Origin: Pseudomonadota bacterium
Lineage (GTDB): Bacteria; Pseudomonadota; Gammaproteobacteria; Xanthomonadales; Xanthomonadaceae
Assembly: GCA_019348095.1 (NCBI GenBank)
Contig: JAHWKC010000060.1
Location: forward strand, 1 to 10,798
Length of the DNA stretch: 10,798 nucleotides
Reading direction: 5' to 3'
This document shows positions 1-8,172 of the stretch, one piece after another (position 1 is the stretch's first letter; each line of letters begins with the position of its first letter). The position numbers were made by a program, and so were the translations under genes. The notes under the pieces were generated by a model. It was given only the letters and a program-made list of their open reading frames with translations. It was not told the origin of the DNA and did not search any database.

Positions 1-1
1 T

Positions 2-1483
<1,482 letters not shown>

Positions 1484-1490
1484 CGCAATC

Positions 1491-1564
1491 GTAGGAGCGG
1501 GCGATGCCCGCGATGCGTTGCGATCGCCGACGAACAGAGCATCGCGGGCATGGCCCGCTCCTAC
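1491..1564. repeat. REP inverted pair 1 (GCGGGC-type core)
   Basis: Two 26-base arms (1491-1516 and 1539-1564) are inverted copies with one mismatch, separated by 22 bases. Each arm starts, read inward, with GTAGGA and then a small palindrome: GCGGGC-GAT-GCCCGC at 1497-1511 in the left arm. This is the architecture of a pair of GTAG-type REP units facing each other, as known in Xanthomonadaceae such as the SMAG elements of Stenotrophomonas. The pair lies between the convergent 3' ends of the peptidase and ltaE. The right arm reaches into ltaE and supplies its TAG stop codon. A transcript could form a long hairpin and stabilise or end mRNAs from either side. Confidence 0.88.
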
Positions 1565-2613
1565 GGCTTGGGCGCTGGCGGCCTGCTGGCAACCTCAGTT
1601 GATGTGAAGAACGCAGCGAACGCCTCGATCACTCGCGCCAATCCGGCATCGTCGACATCCAGGTGCAGCACCAGCCGCACCGCTCCCAGTGGCCCGAACA
1701 CCAGCCGCACGCGTGCCGCTTCCATGTGCGCCTTCAGCGCATCCACCCGGCCTGGCGGTAGCGCGACGAACACCATGTTGGTGTGCTGCCCGAGCACTTC
1801 CAGGCCCTCCAGGCCAGCGAGCGCTTCGGCCAGCCGCGCGGCGCGCGCGTGGTCCTCGGCCAGCCGCTCCACGTGGTGGTCGAGCGCGTGCAGGCAACCG
1901 GCCGCGAGGATGCCGGCCTGGCGCATGCCGCCGCCGGTGACTTTGCGCCAGCGCCGCGCGGTGTCGATCAGGGCCGCAGTGCCCAGCAGCACCGAACCGA
2001 CCGGCGCACCGAGGCCCTTGGACAGGCACACCGACACGCTGTCGAAATGCCGCGCGACCTCGCGCGGGGACACGCCCTGCGCGACGGCGGCGTTGTACAT
2101 GCGCGCACCGTCCAGGTGCAGGCGCAGGCCTTCGCGGTCGCACGGGGCGCGGGCATTGCGCAGGTAGTCCGGCGGCAGTGGGCGGCCGTGCCAGGTGTTC
2201 TCCAGGCACAGCAGGGTGGTGCGCGCGTAGTGCGGGTCGATCGGTTTGATCGCGCGTTCCACCGCGTCCAGCGGCAGGGTGCCGTCGATCGCATGCACGA
2301 TGGGTTGTGGCTGGATCGAGCCCAGCACCGCGGCGCCGCCACCCTCGTACTTGTAGGCGTGCGCGTCCATGCCGATGAGGTACTCGTCACCGCGGCCGCA
2401 GTGCGCCATCAGCGCGAGCAGGTTGGACTGGGTGCCGCTGGGCACGAACAGGCCGGCGGCAAAGCCGAGCTCGTCGGCGAGCCGCTGCTGCAGCGCATTG
2501 ACCGTGGGGTCTTCGCCGTAGACGTCGTCACCGACCTCCGCGCGCGCCATCGCCTCGCGCATTGGGGCGGTGGGTCGGGTCACGGTGTCGCTGCGCAGAT
2601 CGATCCAGTCCAT
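1561..2613 (-). CDS. ltaE: Low-specificity L-threonine aldolase
   Basis: This PLP enzyme cleaves L-threonine and L-allo-threonine to glycine and acetaldehyde in the cytosol. The start at 2613 gives 350 residues beginning MDWIDLRSDTVT, the usual family N-terminus (E. coli LtaE has 333), with a GAGG Shine-Dalgarno about ten bases upstream; the open frame upstream to 2871 has no family similarity and is rejected. Visible motifs: RSDTVTRPT (7-15), GDDVYGEDPTVN (28-39), the ring-stacking His85 in DAHAYKYEGGGA, PLP-contacting HLDGAR (166-171), the Schiff-base Lys199 in CLSKGLGAP, and GGGMRQAG (227-234). The C-terminal tail (about 338-350, ending RPPAPKP) is low-complexity, and its TAG stop belongs to the REP unit at 1564-1539, suggesting that REP insertion reshaped the 3' end. 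Convergent with the peptidase upstream and divergent from xthA with a 151-base gap. Confidence 0.95.
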   Translation of the reverse strand: MDWIDLRSDTVTRPTAPMREAMARAEVGDDVYGEDPTVNALQQRLADELGFAAGLFVPSGTQSNLLALMAHCGRGDEYLIGMDAHAYKYEGGGAAVLGSIQPQPIVHAIDGTLPLDAVERAIKPIDPHYARTTLLCLENTWHGRPLPPDYLRNARAPCDREGLRLHLDGARMYNAAVAQGVSPREVARHFDSVSVCLSKGLGAPVGSVLLGTAALIDTARRWRKVTGGGMRQAGILAAGCLHALDHHVERLAEDHARAARLAEALAGLEGLEVLGQHTNMVFVALPPGRVDALKAHMEAARVRLVFGPLGAVRLVLHLDVDDAGLARVIEAFAAFFTSTEVASRPPAPKP

Positions 2614-2706
2614 GCGGTGCTCGCCTCGGTAGGACGCTCCATGATGCCATCGCGCGTGCCGCGGTCGGGCTGCGGCGGTGAACATGGCACCACTGAACGC
2701 GCTGCC

Positions 2707-2776
2707 GGGGAAGGGATCGTCCGATGAAGCTTGCGTGATGAAGCTGGCCCGATAAAGTTGCCCGATGAAAATCGCC
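2707..2776 (+). repeat. Degenerate 14-bp tandem repeat with two mini-ORFs in front of xthA
   Basis: Four head-to-tail units start at 2723 (GATGAAGCTTGCGT), 2737 (GATGAAGCTGGCCC), 2751 (GATAAAGTTGCCC) and 2764 (GATGAAAATCGCC); the last contains the xthA start codon. The first two units form tiny reading frames: ATG at 2724 encodes MKLA and stops at TGA 2736-2738, which shares its A with the ATG at 2738. That frame encodes MKLAR and stops at TAA 2753-2755, nine bases before the xthA ATG at 2765. A purine-rich run GGGGAAGGG (2707-2715) sits about eight bases before the first ATG, while the xthA ATG has only a weak AAAG. Repeats and frames are read directly; a role in translational coupling is inference. 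Confidence 0.6.
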
Positions 2777-3565
2777 AGCTGGAACGTCAACTCGCTCAAC
2801 GTGCGCCTGCCGCACCTGCAACAGTGGCTCGCCGCGAGCGCGCCGGACATCGTCGGGCTGCAGGAGACCAAGCTCGACGACGAGCGTTTTCCCGATACCG
2901 CGCTGGCCGAGCTGGGCTATCGCAGCGTGTTCTGCGGGCAGAAGAGCTACAACGGCGTGGCGATCCTGTCGCGCGGGCCGGCCAGCGACGTGCAGATCGG
3001 CATCCCCGGCTTCGAGGACGTCCAGCAGCGCGCGATTGCCGCGACCGTCGGCGGCATCCGCATCGTCAACCTGTACGTGGTCAACGGCCAGGACGTCGGC
3101 ACCGACAAGTACGCCTACAAGCTGCGCTGGCTCGAGGCGGTGCAGGGCTGGCTGATCAAGGAGCTGCTGGCGCATCCGCATTTGGTGGTGCTGGGCGATT
3201 TCAACATCGCCCCCGACGACCGGGACGTGCACGACCCGGTGACCTGGAACGACCAGCACATCCTGACCTCCACTGCCGAGCGCGAAGCCCTGCAGCGCCT
3301 GTGCGCGCTCGGCCTGCACGACGCCTACCGGCTGCACCGCGACGGCAGTCCCGATGACGGCACAAGCCAGTTCAGCTGGTGGGATTACCGGCAGGCCGCG
3401 TTCCGCCGCAACCTCGGCCTGCGCATCGACCTGACGCTGGTCTCGGACGCGCTGCGGGCGCGCTGCGTGGCGGCGGGCATCGACCGCGAGCCGCGGACCT
3501 GGGAACGGCCCAGCGACCACGCGCCGGCGTGGGTCGAGCTGACCGACCTAGTGCCGGAAGTCTAA
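2765..3565 (+). CDS. xthA: Exodeoxyribonuclease III (AP endonuclease)
   Basis: Mg-dependent base-excision-repair enzyme that nicks 5' to abasic sites and degrades duplex DNA 3' to 5'. The 266 residues match the usual length (E. coli 268). Motifs of the EEP nuclease fold appear in order: KIASWNVNS with Asn7, LQETKL with metal ligand Glu34, NLYVVNG with Tyr104, GDFNIAP with Asp145 and Asn147, SWWDYR (204-209), RIDLTLVS with Asp222, and the catalytic PSDHAP (Asp251-His252). The ATG at 2765 gives the canonical MKIASWNVN start, but it lacks a good ribosome site and follows a tandem repeat with two tiny reading frames, so its translation may depend on reinitiation. Transcribed divergently from ltaE; no operon partner follows. 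Confidence 0.96.
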   Translation: MKIASWNVNSLNVRLPHLQQWLAASAPDIVGLQETKLDDERFPDTALAELGYRSVFCGQKSYNGVAILSRGPASDVQIGIPGFEDVQQRAIAATVGGIRIVNLYVVNGQDVGTDKYAYKLRWLEAVQGWLIKELLAHPHLVVLGDFNIAPDDRDVHDPVTWNDQHILTSTAEREALQRLCALGLHDAYRLHRDGSPDDGTSQFSWWDYRQAAFRRNLGLRIDLTLVSDALRARCVAAGIDREPRTWERPSDHAPAWVELTDLVPEV

Positions 3566-3750
3566 GCGCGTTGCGAGTAGCCAGGCCGGCAGCTGCGCCG
3601 CCGAGAACGGCGACTGGGCGCTCTGCTGACCCTTCTCACAGCGAAGCGACTGCTCCGCAGCGGCGCCGCGGCCTCAACCGGCCGCGCAACCGCGGACACA
3701 GTAAAGGGCCCAGCGTGAGCCGGGCCCTGCGCTCCTTCATTGCAGCGCAT
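3566..3750. other. Intergenic region between convergent xthA and glsB-like gene
   Basis: No credible gene was found in these 185 bases. The small reading frames here lack recognisable protein families and any ribosome site I can see. The only clear structure is the 3705-3728 inverted repeat, described separately. There is no REP unit here, unlike most other gene boundaries in the window. Confidence 0.6.
3703..3728 (-). terminator. Intrinsic terminator after the GlsB-like gene
   Basis: AGGGCCC at 3705-3711 pairs perfectly with GGGCCCT at 3722-3728 around a 10-base loop. Read on the minus strand the stem is followed by TTTACTGT, a short U-rich tract, 23 bases after the stop of the GlsB-like gene. 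The U tract is weak, so efficiency is uncertain; the hairpin could also stop transcripts arriving from xthA. Confidence 0.6.
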
Positions 3751-4026
3751 TCAGCGTGCGCGGCCGCGGCGGAACAGGTTGACGATGGCGAGCAGCACGA
3801 TCGCACCGACCAGTGAGAGCAGCAGACCCGAGAGACTGAAATCGCCCTGGTTGATGTCCCCGCCCCCCAGACCGAGCATGCCGCCGATCCAGCCGCCGAG
3901 GAACGCGCCGATGATGCCGACGACGATGTTGAGGAAGATGCCTTGTTGCCCGTCGGTCTTCATGATCATGCTGGCGATCCAGCCGATGATGCCGCCGACG
4001 ATAAGCCAAATGATGATGCCCATCAT
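3751..4026 (-). CDS. GlsB/YeaQ/YmgE family small membrane protein
   Basis: A 91-residue hydrophobic protein of the 'transglycosylase-associated' family (Pfam Transgly_assoc), often linked to stress responses in bacteria; biochemical function is not established. Three membrane segments are visible: about 3-21, 29-53 (glycine-rich, GIIGAFLGGWIGGMLG) and 65-85. A polar KTDGQQG loop follows the first and a basic tail RRGRAR ends the protein. Two ATGs stand in tandem; AAGGAG lies eight bases before the first (4026), which is preferred to the second at 4023. A run of 127 bases separates it from the AMP ligase upstream, so it is probably a separate transcript, ended by the hairpin at 3703-3728. Confidence 0.9.
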   Translation of the reverse strand: MMGIIIWLIVGGIIGWIASMIMKTDGQQGIFLNIVVGIIGAFLGGWIGGMLGLGGGDINQGDFSLSGLLLSLVGAIVLLAIVNLFRRGRAR

Positions 4027-4125
4027 GCTCGTGTCTCCTTATCCATTCAGAGGGGGTCGAATGCTCCCCTGCGTGGGGGCGGAGACAGTTTTGCTAGGTA
4101 TGCGTGATGGCGATGTCAGGGGCGC

Positions 4126-4143
4126 GGGCGCTGGGCTGCGCCC
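4126..4143 (-). terminator. Possible hairpin terminator after the AMP ligase gene
   Basis: GGGCGC (4126-4131) and GCGCCC (4138-4143) form a perfect 6-bp stem with a 6-base loop, 10 bases after the AMP ligase stop codon on the minus strand. No T tract follows, so it is a weak intrinsic terminator at best; it may act as an mRNA 3' end or merely reflect GC-rich sequence. Confidence 0.3.
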
Positions 4144-4153
4144 GATTGTCGCG

Positions 4154-5551
4154 TCAGCGTGAAGAAGCGCTCTGCAGCATTGCCAGCACGGCCTGTCGCG
4201 GCAGCTTGCCGGTCTCGTTGCGGGGCAATGCCGCCACGCAGCGCAGCGGGCGGGGCAGGAATACCGGATCGATGCTGGTGCGCAGCGTGCGCAGAATCTG
4301 CGCCGCGTCCAGCGTCGGCGCGACCGCGAGTGCCGCGATCCGGCGCACGCCGGCACCGTCCAGCTGGACCACCACGGCGTCCTCCACGCCCGGTATCGCC
4401 AGCAGCTTGCGGGTGAGGTCACCGAGCGAGGCGCGCTTGCCGGCAATCTCGAGCAGGTCGGCGTTGCGGCCGCGCAGGTGGAAGCGGCCGTCGGCTTGGA
4501 GCTCGACCAGATCGGCCAGCACCACGGGCTGCGCCAGGTACGGCGCGTGCACCGCGGTGCCATCGGGCTGCGGCGACAGTCGCACGCCCGGCAGCGGCGT
4601 CCAGGCCGCCTCCAGCGTGGTGCGGCGGCGCGCGAGGATGCAGGTCTCGGTGGAGCCGAACAGCTCGCGCACCTCGCAGCCGAAGCGGGCTTCCACGGCG
4701 CGGGCCAGCTCGGCCGGCAACGGCGCGGTCGCCGACACGATCCCGGCCAGCGGCGGCAGTGCGATCGCCGGGTCGAACCGGCACGCCTCGAGCAGCGCCC
4801 GCAGGTGCACCGGGGTGGTCACCAGCAACGGCGGGGTGATCGCATCGTGCAACGCGCATGCGACATCGGCCGGGAAGAACGGCCGCGCACCGTGCACCGC
4901 CACCGGGCCCAGCAGTGGCAACAGCACCGACATCTCCATGCCGTACATGTGCTGCGGCGGCACCGTCGCGACCAGGTGGGTGCTGCCGGTGGGGTCCAGC
5001 AGGTCGGCCAGCGCGGCCAGGTTCTGCGCGGTGCTGGCGCGGAACGCCGCCCAGGTCTTCGCATTCGGCTTGGGATGGCCGGTGCTGCCGGAGGTGAATC
5101 CGATCGCGACCAGTGCCGCATCGTCGATCTCCAGTGCGATCGCATCCGCGCCAGTCGAGCATGGCTGCGGCAGGGTCGCCGGCAGGCGCCGGTATCTCGG
5201 CGGCTCCGGCACCAGCGCTGTATCGCCCAGGCAATAGCTGTCGGGGTGCTGGGCGATGACCTCGTCGATCACCGCCGGCGCGCGCGAGGGCGGCAGCAGC
5301 GTGGTCTGGCCGCGCGCGACGGCGGCGCAGAACGCGACCAGGAACCGGTAGCGGTCCTCGCACAGGTTGATCGCATACGGCGCATCGGGCAGGGTCGCGG
5401 CGACGCCGCGGACCTCGCCGCGGAACCGCTCCAGCGAGATGTCGCCGTGGCGGTCGAAGGCAATGGCGCGGCCGCCCCCGCCGAAGCTCAGGGCCGCGCG
5501 CGGCTTCGCGCCGGCTTCAGCAGCAGTGGTGTCGACAACCGCAGACATCAT
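4154..5551 (-). CDS. AMP-dependent acyl/aryl ligase, probable aryl-polyene (xanthomonadin) starter activation
   Basis: Member of the ANL adenylating superfamily, which activates a carboxylate as an acyl-AMP and passes it to CoA or a carrier-protein thiol. At 465 residues it is shorter than typical acyl-CoA synthetases (500-650), as are the ligases of aryl-polyene clusters. Motifs in order: P-loop FTSGSTGHPK (152-161), VPPQHMYGME (197-206), A5 ELFGSTETCIL (296-306), hinge GRFHLRGRNADLLEIAGK (355-372), and A10 RNETGKLPR with catalytic Lys449. The tandem ATG start at 5551/5548 has a poor ribosome site. The gene diverges from a phosphopantetheinyl transferase, the enzyme that arms acyl carriers. 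In Xanthomonas, XanA2 is such a ligase, activating hydroxybenzoate for xanthomonadin, and this is the most likely identity. No ketosynthase, carrier protein or dehydratase gene is in the window, so the substrate is inferred, not shown. Confidence 0.82.
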   Translation of the reverse strand: MMSAVVDTTAAEAGAKPRAALSFGGGGRAIAFDRHGDISLERFRGEVRGVAATLPDAPYAINLCEDRYRFLVAFCAAVARGQTTLLPPSRAPAVIDEVIAQHPDSYCLGDTALVPEPPRYRRLPATLPQPCSTGADAIALEIDDAALVAIGFTSGSTGHPKPNAKTWAAFRASTAQNLAALADLLDPTGSTHLVATVPPQHMYGMEMSVLLPLLGPVAVHGARPFFPADVACALHDAITPPLLVTTPVHLRALLEACRFDPAIALPPLAGIVSATAPLPAELARAVEARFGCEVRELFGSTETCILARRRTTLEAAWTPLPGVRLSPQPDGTAVHAPYLAQPVVLADLVELQADGRFHLRGRNADLLEIAGKRASLGDLTRKLLAIPGVEDAVVVQLDGAGVRRIAALAVAPTLDAAQILRTLRTSIDPVFLPRPLRCVAALPRNETGKLPRQAVLAMLQSASSR

Positions 5552-5687
5552 CGGTCAAACCCCGCTCGTTACATGCACTCGGCACGCGCGCGGGGCACGC
5601 CCCCACCTGGTCCGATCGCGCGGCCAGCGCCGCCCCCTGCCGCTTAGCTTACGCTGGCCCACCGGGCCGAGCCCAGACGCCGCATCG
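5552..5687. promoter_or_regulatory. Divergent intergenic region between AMP ligase and PPTase genes
   Basis: These 136 bases separate two divergent genes and should hold promoters for both. I see no convincing -35/-10 pair or operator-like palindrome on either strand. Neither gene has a good Shine-Dalgarno next to its assigned start. The assignment as a regulatory region rests on layout only. Confidence 0.35.
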
Positions 5688-6314
5688 ATGTCCCTGCCGC
5701 CACCGCCTTCTTCACCGCCGCCGCTCGCCACTCCGCCGGCTGCGCGCCCACCGCCCGCGCGTCCGGCCTGGGTGTGGCAAGCGCGCCAGCCGGGGCTGGC
5801 CGCGCAGGATCAGGCGCGCCCGTGGCTGGCCGCGCAGCTGGGGCTAAACGCCGAAGCCGTGCCGCTGCGGCGCGACCCACGCCAGCGGCCCTGCCTGCAG
5901 GCGCCGTGCGCGGACCACGACTGCAGTTGGAGCCACAGCGGCGGCGGGCTGCTGATCGCGCTCGGCGCCGGCGTGCAGCTCGGCATAGACCTGGAATGGC
6001 GGCGGCCGCGGCCGAACGCGCAGGCTCTGGCGCGGCGCTATTTCGCTGCCGGTGAAACCCGATGGCTGGCATCGCTGGCACCTTCGCAACGCGAGTCCGC
6101 GTTCCTGCGCCTGTGGTGCGCCAAGGAGGCGGTGCTGAAGGCGCACGGGCACGGGCTGTCGTTCGGCCTGGACCGCCTGCGGTTCGGCGATGTCGACGGC
6201 ACGCTGCGGCTGCTCGAATGCGATCCAGCCCTGGGGCGGCCGCAGGACTGGACGCTGCTGGAACTGGCGCCGGCCCCGGGCTACCTCGGCGCGCTGGCAT
6301 GGCGGGCGGCGTAG
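5688..6314 (+). CDS. 4'-phosphopantetheinyl transferase (Sfp/HetI type)
   Basis: Transfers the phosphopantetheine arm of CoA to a serine of acyl or peptidyl carrier proteins. With the ATG at 5688 it has 208 residues. Signature elements: WSHSGGG (81-87), LGIDLEW with Mg ligands Asp101 and Glu103 (98-104), and LWCAKEAVLKAHG with Lys146 and Glu147 (142-154). The N-terminus is odd: 13 prolines among residues 4-26, with no Shine-Dalgarno before the ATG; a GTG at 5772 (residue 29) is an alternative start just before the first family-like sequence. In Xanthomonas a PPTase of this kind is needed for xanthomonadin and albicidin synthesis, and the divergent AMP ligase next door fits a role in arming an aryl-polyene acyl carrier. 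A REP pair follows 26 bases after the TAG stop. Confidence 0.9.
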   Translation: MSLPPPPSSPPPLATPPAARPPPARPAWVWQARQPGLAAQDQARPWLAAQLGLNAEAVPLRRDPRQRPCLQAPCADHDCSWSHSGGGLLIALGAGVQLGIDLEWRRPRPNAQALARRYFAAGETRWLASLAPSQRESAFLRLWCAKEAVLKAHGHGLSFGLDRLRFGDVDGTLRLLECDPALGRPQDWTLLELAPAPGYLGALAWRAA

Positions 6315-6340
6315 CGGGCGGACTGGCCTGTTCGGCCCTT

Positions 6341-6401
6341 GTAGGAGCGACATGAGTCGCGATGCGGTTGAGGAAGTGCTCGCGACTCACGTCGCTCCTA
6401 C
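6341..6401. repeat. REP inverted pair 2 (GCGAC-type core)
   Basis: Two 22-base arms (6341-6362 and 6380-6401) are inverted copies with one difference, around a 17-base centre. Both begin GTAGGAGCG when read inward and end CGCGA. Each arm carries its own small hairpin: GCGAC-ATGA-GTCGC on the left, GCGAC-TCAC-GTCGC on the right. The pair lies between the PPTase and rsmG genes, where it may shape the 3' end of the PPTase mRNA. Confidence 0.9.
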
Positions 6402-6446
6402 AGACAGAGACCCCGGGGGCACGCACCGGTCATACTTCGCGACCTC

Positions 6447-7106
6447 ATGAACAGCCTCGCCCCGTTCCCGCCCGAACTGCGCCGCACGCTGGAGGCCGGC
6501 CTGCGCGGTCTCGCGCTCGAGCCGGCGCTCGCCGACCCCCTGCTGGCCTACCTCGCACTGCTGGTGCGCTGGAACAAGACCTACAACCTCACCGCCGTGC
6601 GCGAGCCACGCGAGATGGTCGGCAAGCACCTGCTCGATTCACTGGCGATGCACTCGCATCTCGATGCAATCGCCGCAGCTGGCGGTGCACTGGCCGATCT
6701 CGGCACTGGCGCCGGCCTGCCCGGCATCCCGCTGGCGATCGTCAAGCCTGGCCTGCGCGTCACCCTGGTCGAGAGCAACGGCAAGAAGGCGCGGTTCATG
6801 CGCGCGGCGGTACGCGAGCTCGGACTGGCCCGGGTATGCGTGGCCGAATCGCGGATTGAAGCCCTGGACGAGCCCGGCGGGTTCGATGCGATCACCGCGC
6901 GCGCGCTGGCGACGCTGCCGCTGATCATCGAACTGGGTGGCCACCTGCTCAAGCCCGGCGGCCGACTGCTGGCGATGAAGGGCGTCTACCCGCACGAGGA
7001 GATCGCCGCGCTGCCGGCGGGCTGGGCGCTGCTCGCCGCGTATCCGCTGCGCGTGCCCGGGCTGGATGCGGAGCGCCACCTGATCGAGATCAGCCGGGCG
7101 TCGTGA
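6447..7106 (+). CDS. rsmG: 16S rRNA (guanine-527-N7)-methyltransferase RsmG
   Basis: SAM-dependent enzyme that methylates G527 of 16S rRNA in the 530 loop; loss gives low-level streptomycin resistance in several bacteria. Its 219 residues are slightly longer than E. coli RsmG (207). Motifs: [11 protein letters not shown] (41-51), the SAM-binding glycine loop [15 protein letters not shown] (84-98), [11 protein letters not shown] (107-117) and ITARALATL (149-157). No Shine-Dalgarno precedes the ATG. A CATACT at 6431-6436 resembles a -10 box and would place the transcript start about four bases from the ATG, so a leaderless or near-leaderless mRNA is possible but unproven. The order rsmG-parA-parB is a widely conserved arrangement, often near the replication origin, although mnmG is not seen here. 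Confidence 0.96.
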   Translation: MNSLAPFPPELRRTLEAGLRGLALEPALADPLLAYLALLVRWNKTYNLTAVREPREMVGKHLLDSLAMHSHLDAIAAAGGALADLGTGAGLPGIPLAIVKPGLRVTLVESNGKKARFMRAAVRELGLARVCVAESRIEALDEPGGFDAITARALATLPLIIELGGHLLKPGGRLLAMKGVYPHEEIAALPAGWALLAAYPLRVPGLDAERHLIEISRAS

Positions 7107-7119
7107 CAGGCGGGGCTTT

Positions 7120-7196
7120 GGTAGGAGCGGCTTCAGCCGCGATCGGCCTGGTACGCGGGTCGACGGTTCTGGTTCGCGGCTGAAGCCGCTCCTACC
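7120..7196. repeat. REP inverted pair 3 (GCGGC-type core), perfect arms
   Basis: The arms at 7120-7142 and 7174-7196 are perfect inverted copies of 23 bases around a 31-base centre. Read inward, each holds GTAGGA, then GCGGC-TTCA-GCCGC (or its complement), then GA. Perfect identity suggests this is the youngest of the four pairs. It starts 14 bases after the rsmG stop and separates rsmG from the parA promoter region, so it may mark the 3' end of the rsmG transcript. Confidence 0.92.
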
Positions 7197-7293
7197 GGCC
7201 GCGCCGACTTTCGGGCGGCTCATGGGCAATCCCGGCCCGCGACCGCCGTCGCAGCTCCGGCCTCCGGTTCCAGCAAGCCCCGGCCGAGGCGGG

Positions 7294-7299
7294 CATAAT
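7294..7299 (+). promoter_or_regulatory. Possible -10 box of the parA-parB promoter
   Basis: CATAAT, one base off the sigma-70 -10 consensus, lies 58 bases before the parA ATG in otherwise very GC-rich sequence. A matching -35 is not convincing (CAGCAA at 17-bp spacing). The same hexamer occurs in the better-supported rpmB promoter of this window, which supports its use as a local -10 form. Confidence 0.4.
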
Positions 7300-7356
7300 C
7301 CCCGGTCCGAGCGGCGCCCCGCGCCCTCATCGCACCAGCCACAGGGGACGAGCCGC

Positions 7357-8172
7357 ATGGCCCGCATCATCGCCGTCGCCAACCAGAAAGGCGGGGTCGG
7401 CAAGACCACCACCGCGGTCAACCTTGCCGCCGCGCTCGCGCGCACGCCCAAGCGCGTGCTGCTGATCGACCTGGACCCGCAGGGCAACGCGACCATGGGC
7501 AGCGGCGTCAACAAGCGCGAGCTGGAGGAGTCGGTCTGCGAGGTGATGCTGGGCGAGGCCGACATCGCTACCGTGATCGTGCGCACGCCGGAGGACTTCG
7601 ACCTGCTGCCGGGCAACATCGACCTGACCGCGGCCGAGATCCGGCTGATGGACCAGGACGACCGCGAACTGCGGCTCAAGCGCGCGCTCGCGCCGGTCGC
7701 CGGCAACTACGACTTCGTCCTGATCGACTGCCCACCGGCGCTGTCGCTGCTGACGATCAACGCGCTGACCGCGGCCGACTCGATCATCGTGCCGATGCAG
7801 TGCGAGTACTACGCGCTCGAGGGCGTCAGCGCGCTGCTGGACACCATCGAGGGCATGAAGGCGCGGCTCAATCCCAATCTCGAGATCGAGGGCGTGCTGC
7901 GCACCATGTTCGATGTGCGCAACAACCTCGCCAACGCAGTCTCGGCCGAACTGACCAACCACTTCGGCGACCGCGTGTTCCGCACCATCGTGCCGCGCAA
8001 TGTGCGCCTGGCCGAGGCGCCCAGCCACGGCCAGAGCATCGTCGGCTACGACCGCGCCAGCCGCGGCGGCATCGCCTACCTCGGCCTGGCCGGCGAGTTG
8101 CTGCGCCGCCAGCGCGAGCGCGACCAGCCGGCCCGACCGGCCAACCCCGCATCGCAGGAGACCGCGGCATGA
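7357..8172 (+). CDS. parA: Chromosome-partitioning ATPase ParA (Soj)
   Basis: ParA ATPases bind DNA non-specifically as ATP dimers and move ParB-parS complexes, and so sister origins, to the daughter cells. The ATG at 7357 gives 271 residues with AGGGGA upstream; the longer open frame from 7222 is rejected because it runs into promoter-like sequence and lacks similarity. Motifs: deviant Walker A KGGVGKTT (11-18), DLDPQGNAT (38-46), Walker B FVLIDCPPALSLLT (120-133), IVPMQCEYYALEG (144-156) and the DNA-binding loop RNVRLAEAPSHG (214-225). There is no N-terminal helix-turn-helix, so it is the chromosomal type, not the long plasmid type. Its TGA overlaps the parB ATG (ATGA), which implies translational coupling. 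Confidence 0.96.
   Translation: MARIIAVANQKGGVGKTTTAVNLAAALARTPKRVLLIDLDPQGNATMGSGVNKRELEESVCEVMLGEADIATVIVRTPEDFDLLPGNIDLTAAEIRLMDQDDRELRLKRALAPVAGNYDFVLIDCPPALSLLTINALTAADSIIVPMQCEYYALEGVSALLDTIEGMKARLNPNLEIEGVLRTMFDVRNNLANAVSAELTNHFGDRVFRTIVPRNVRLAEAPSHGQSIVGYDRASRGGIAYLGLAGELLRRQRERDQPARPANPASQETAA

Noticed and set aside
1866..1879. CTCCACGTGGTGG as a possible parS-like site
   Set aside because: It shares only the central CACGTG with the parS consensus, lies inside the ltaE coding region and lacks the flanking TTTC/GAAA arms.
2614..2871. N-terminal extension of threonine aldolase from 2871
   Set aside because: The added 86 residues have no family similarity and overlap the xthA start region; the start at 2613 has a ribosome site and the canonical RSDTVT beginning.
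4037..4045. TTATCCATT as a DnaA box hinting at oriC
   Set aside because: A single imperfect box, overlapping the ribosome site of the GlsB-like gene, with no cluster or AT-rich element nearby.
7222..7356. ParA start at 7222
   Set aside because: The extra 45 residues are proline/arginine-rich noise covering a probable -10 box; the ATG at 7357 has AGGGGA and the standard MARIIAVANQKGGVGKT start.
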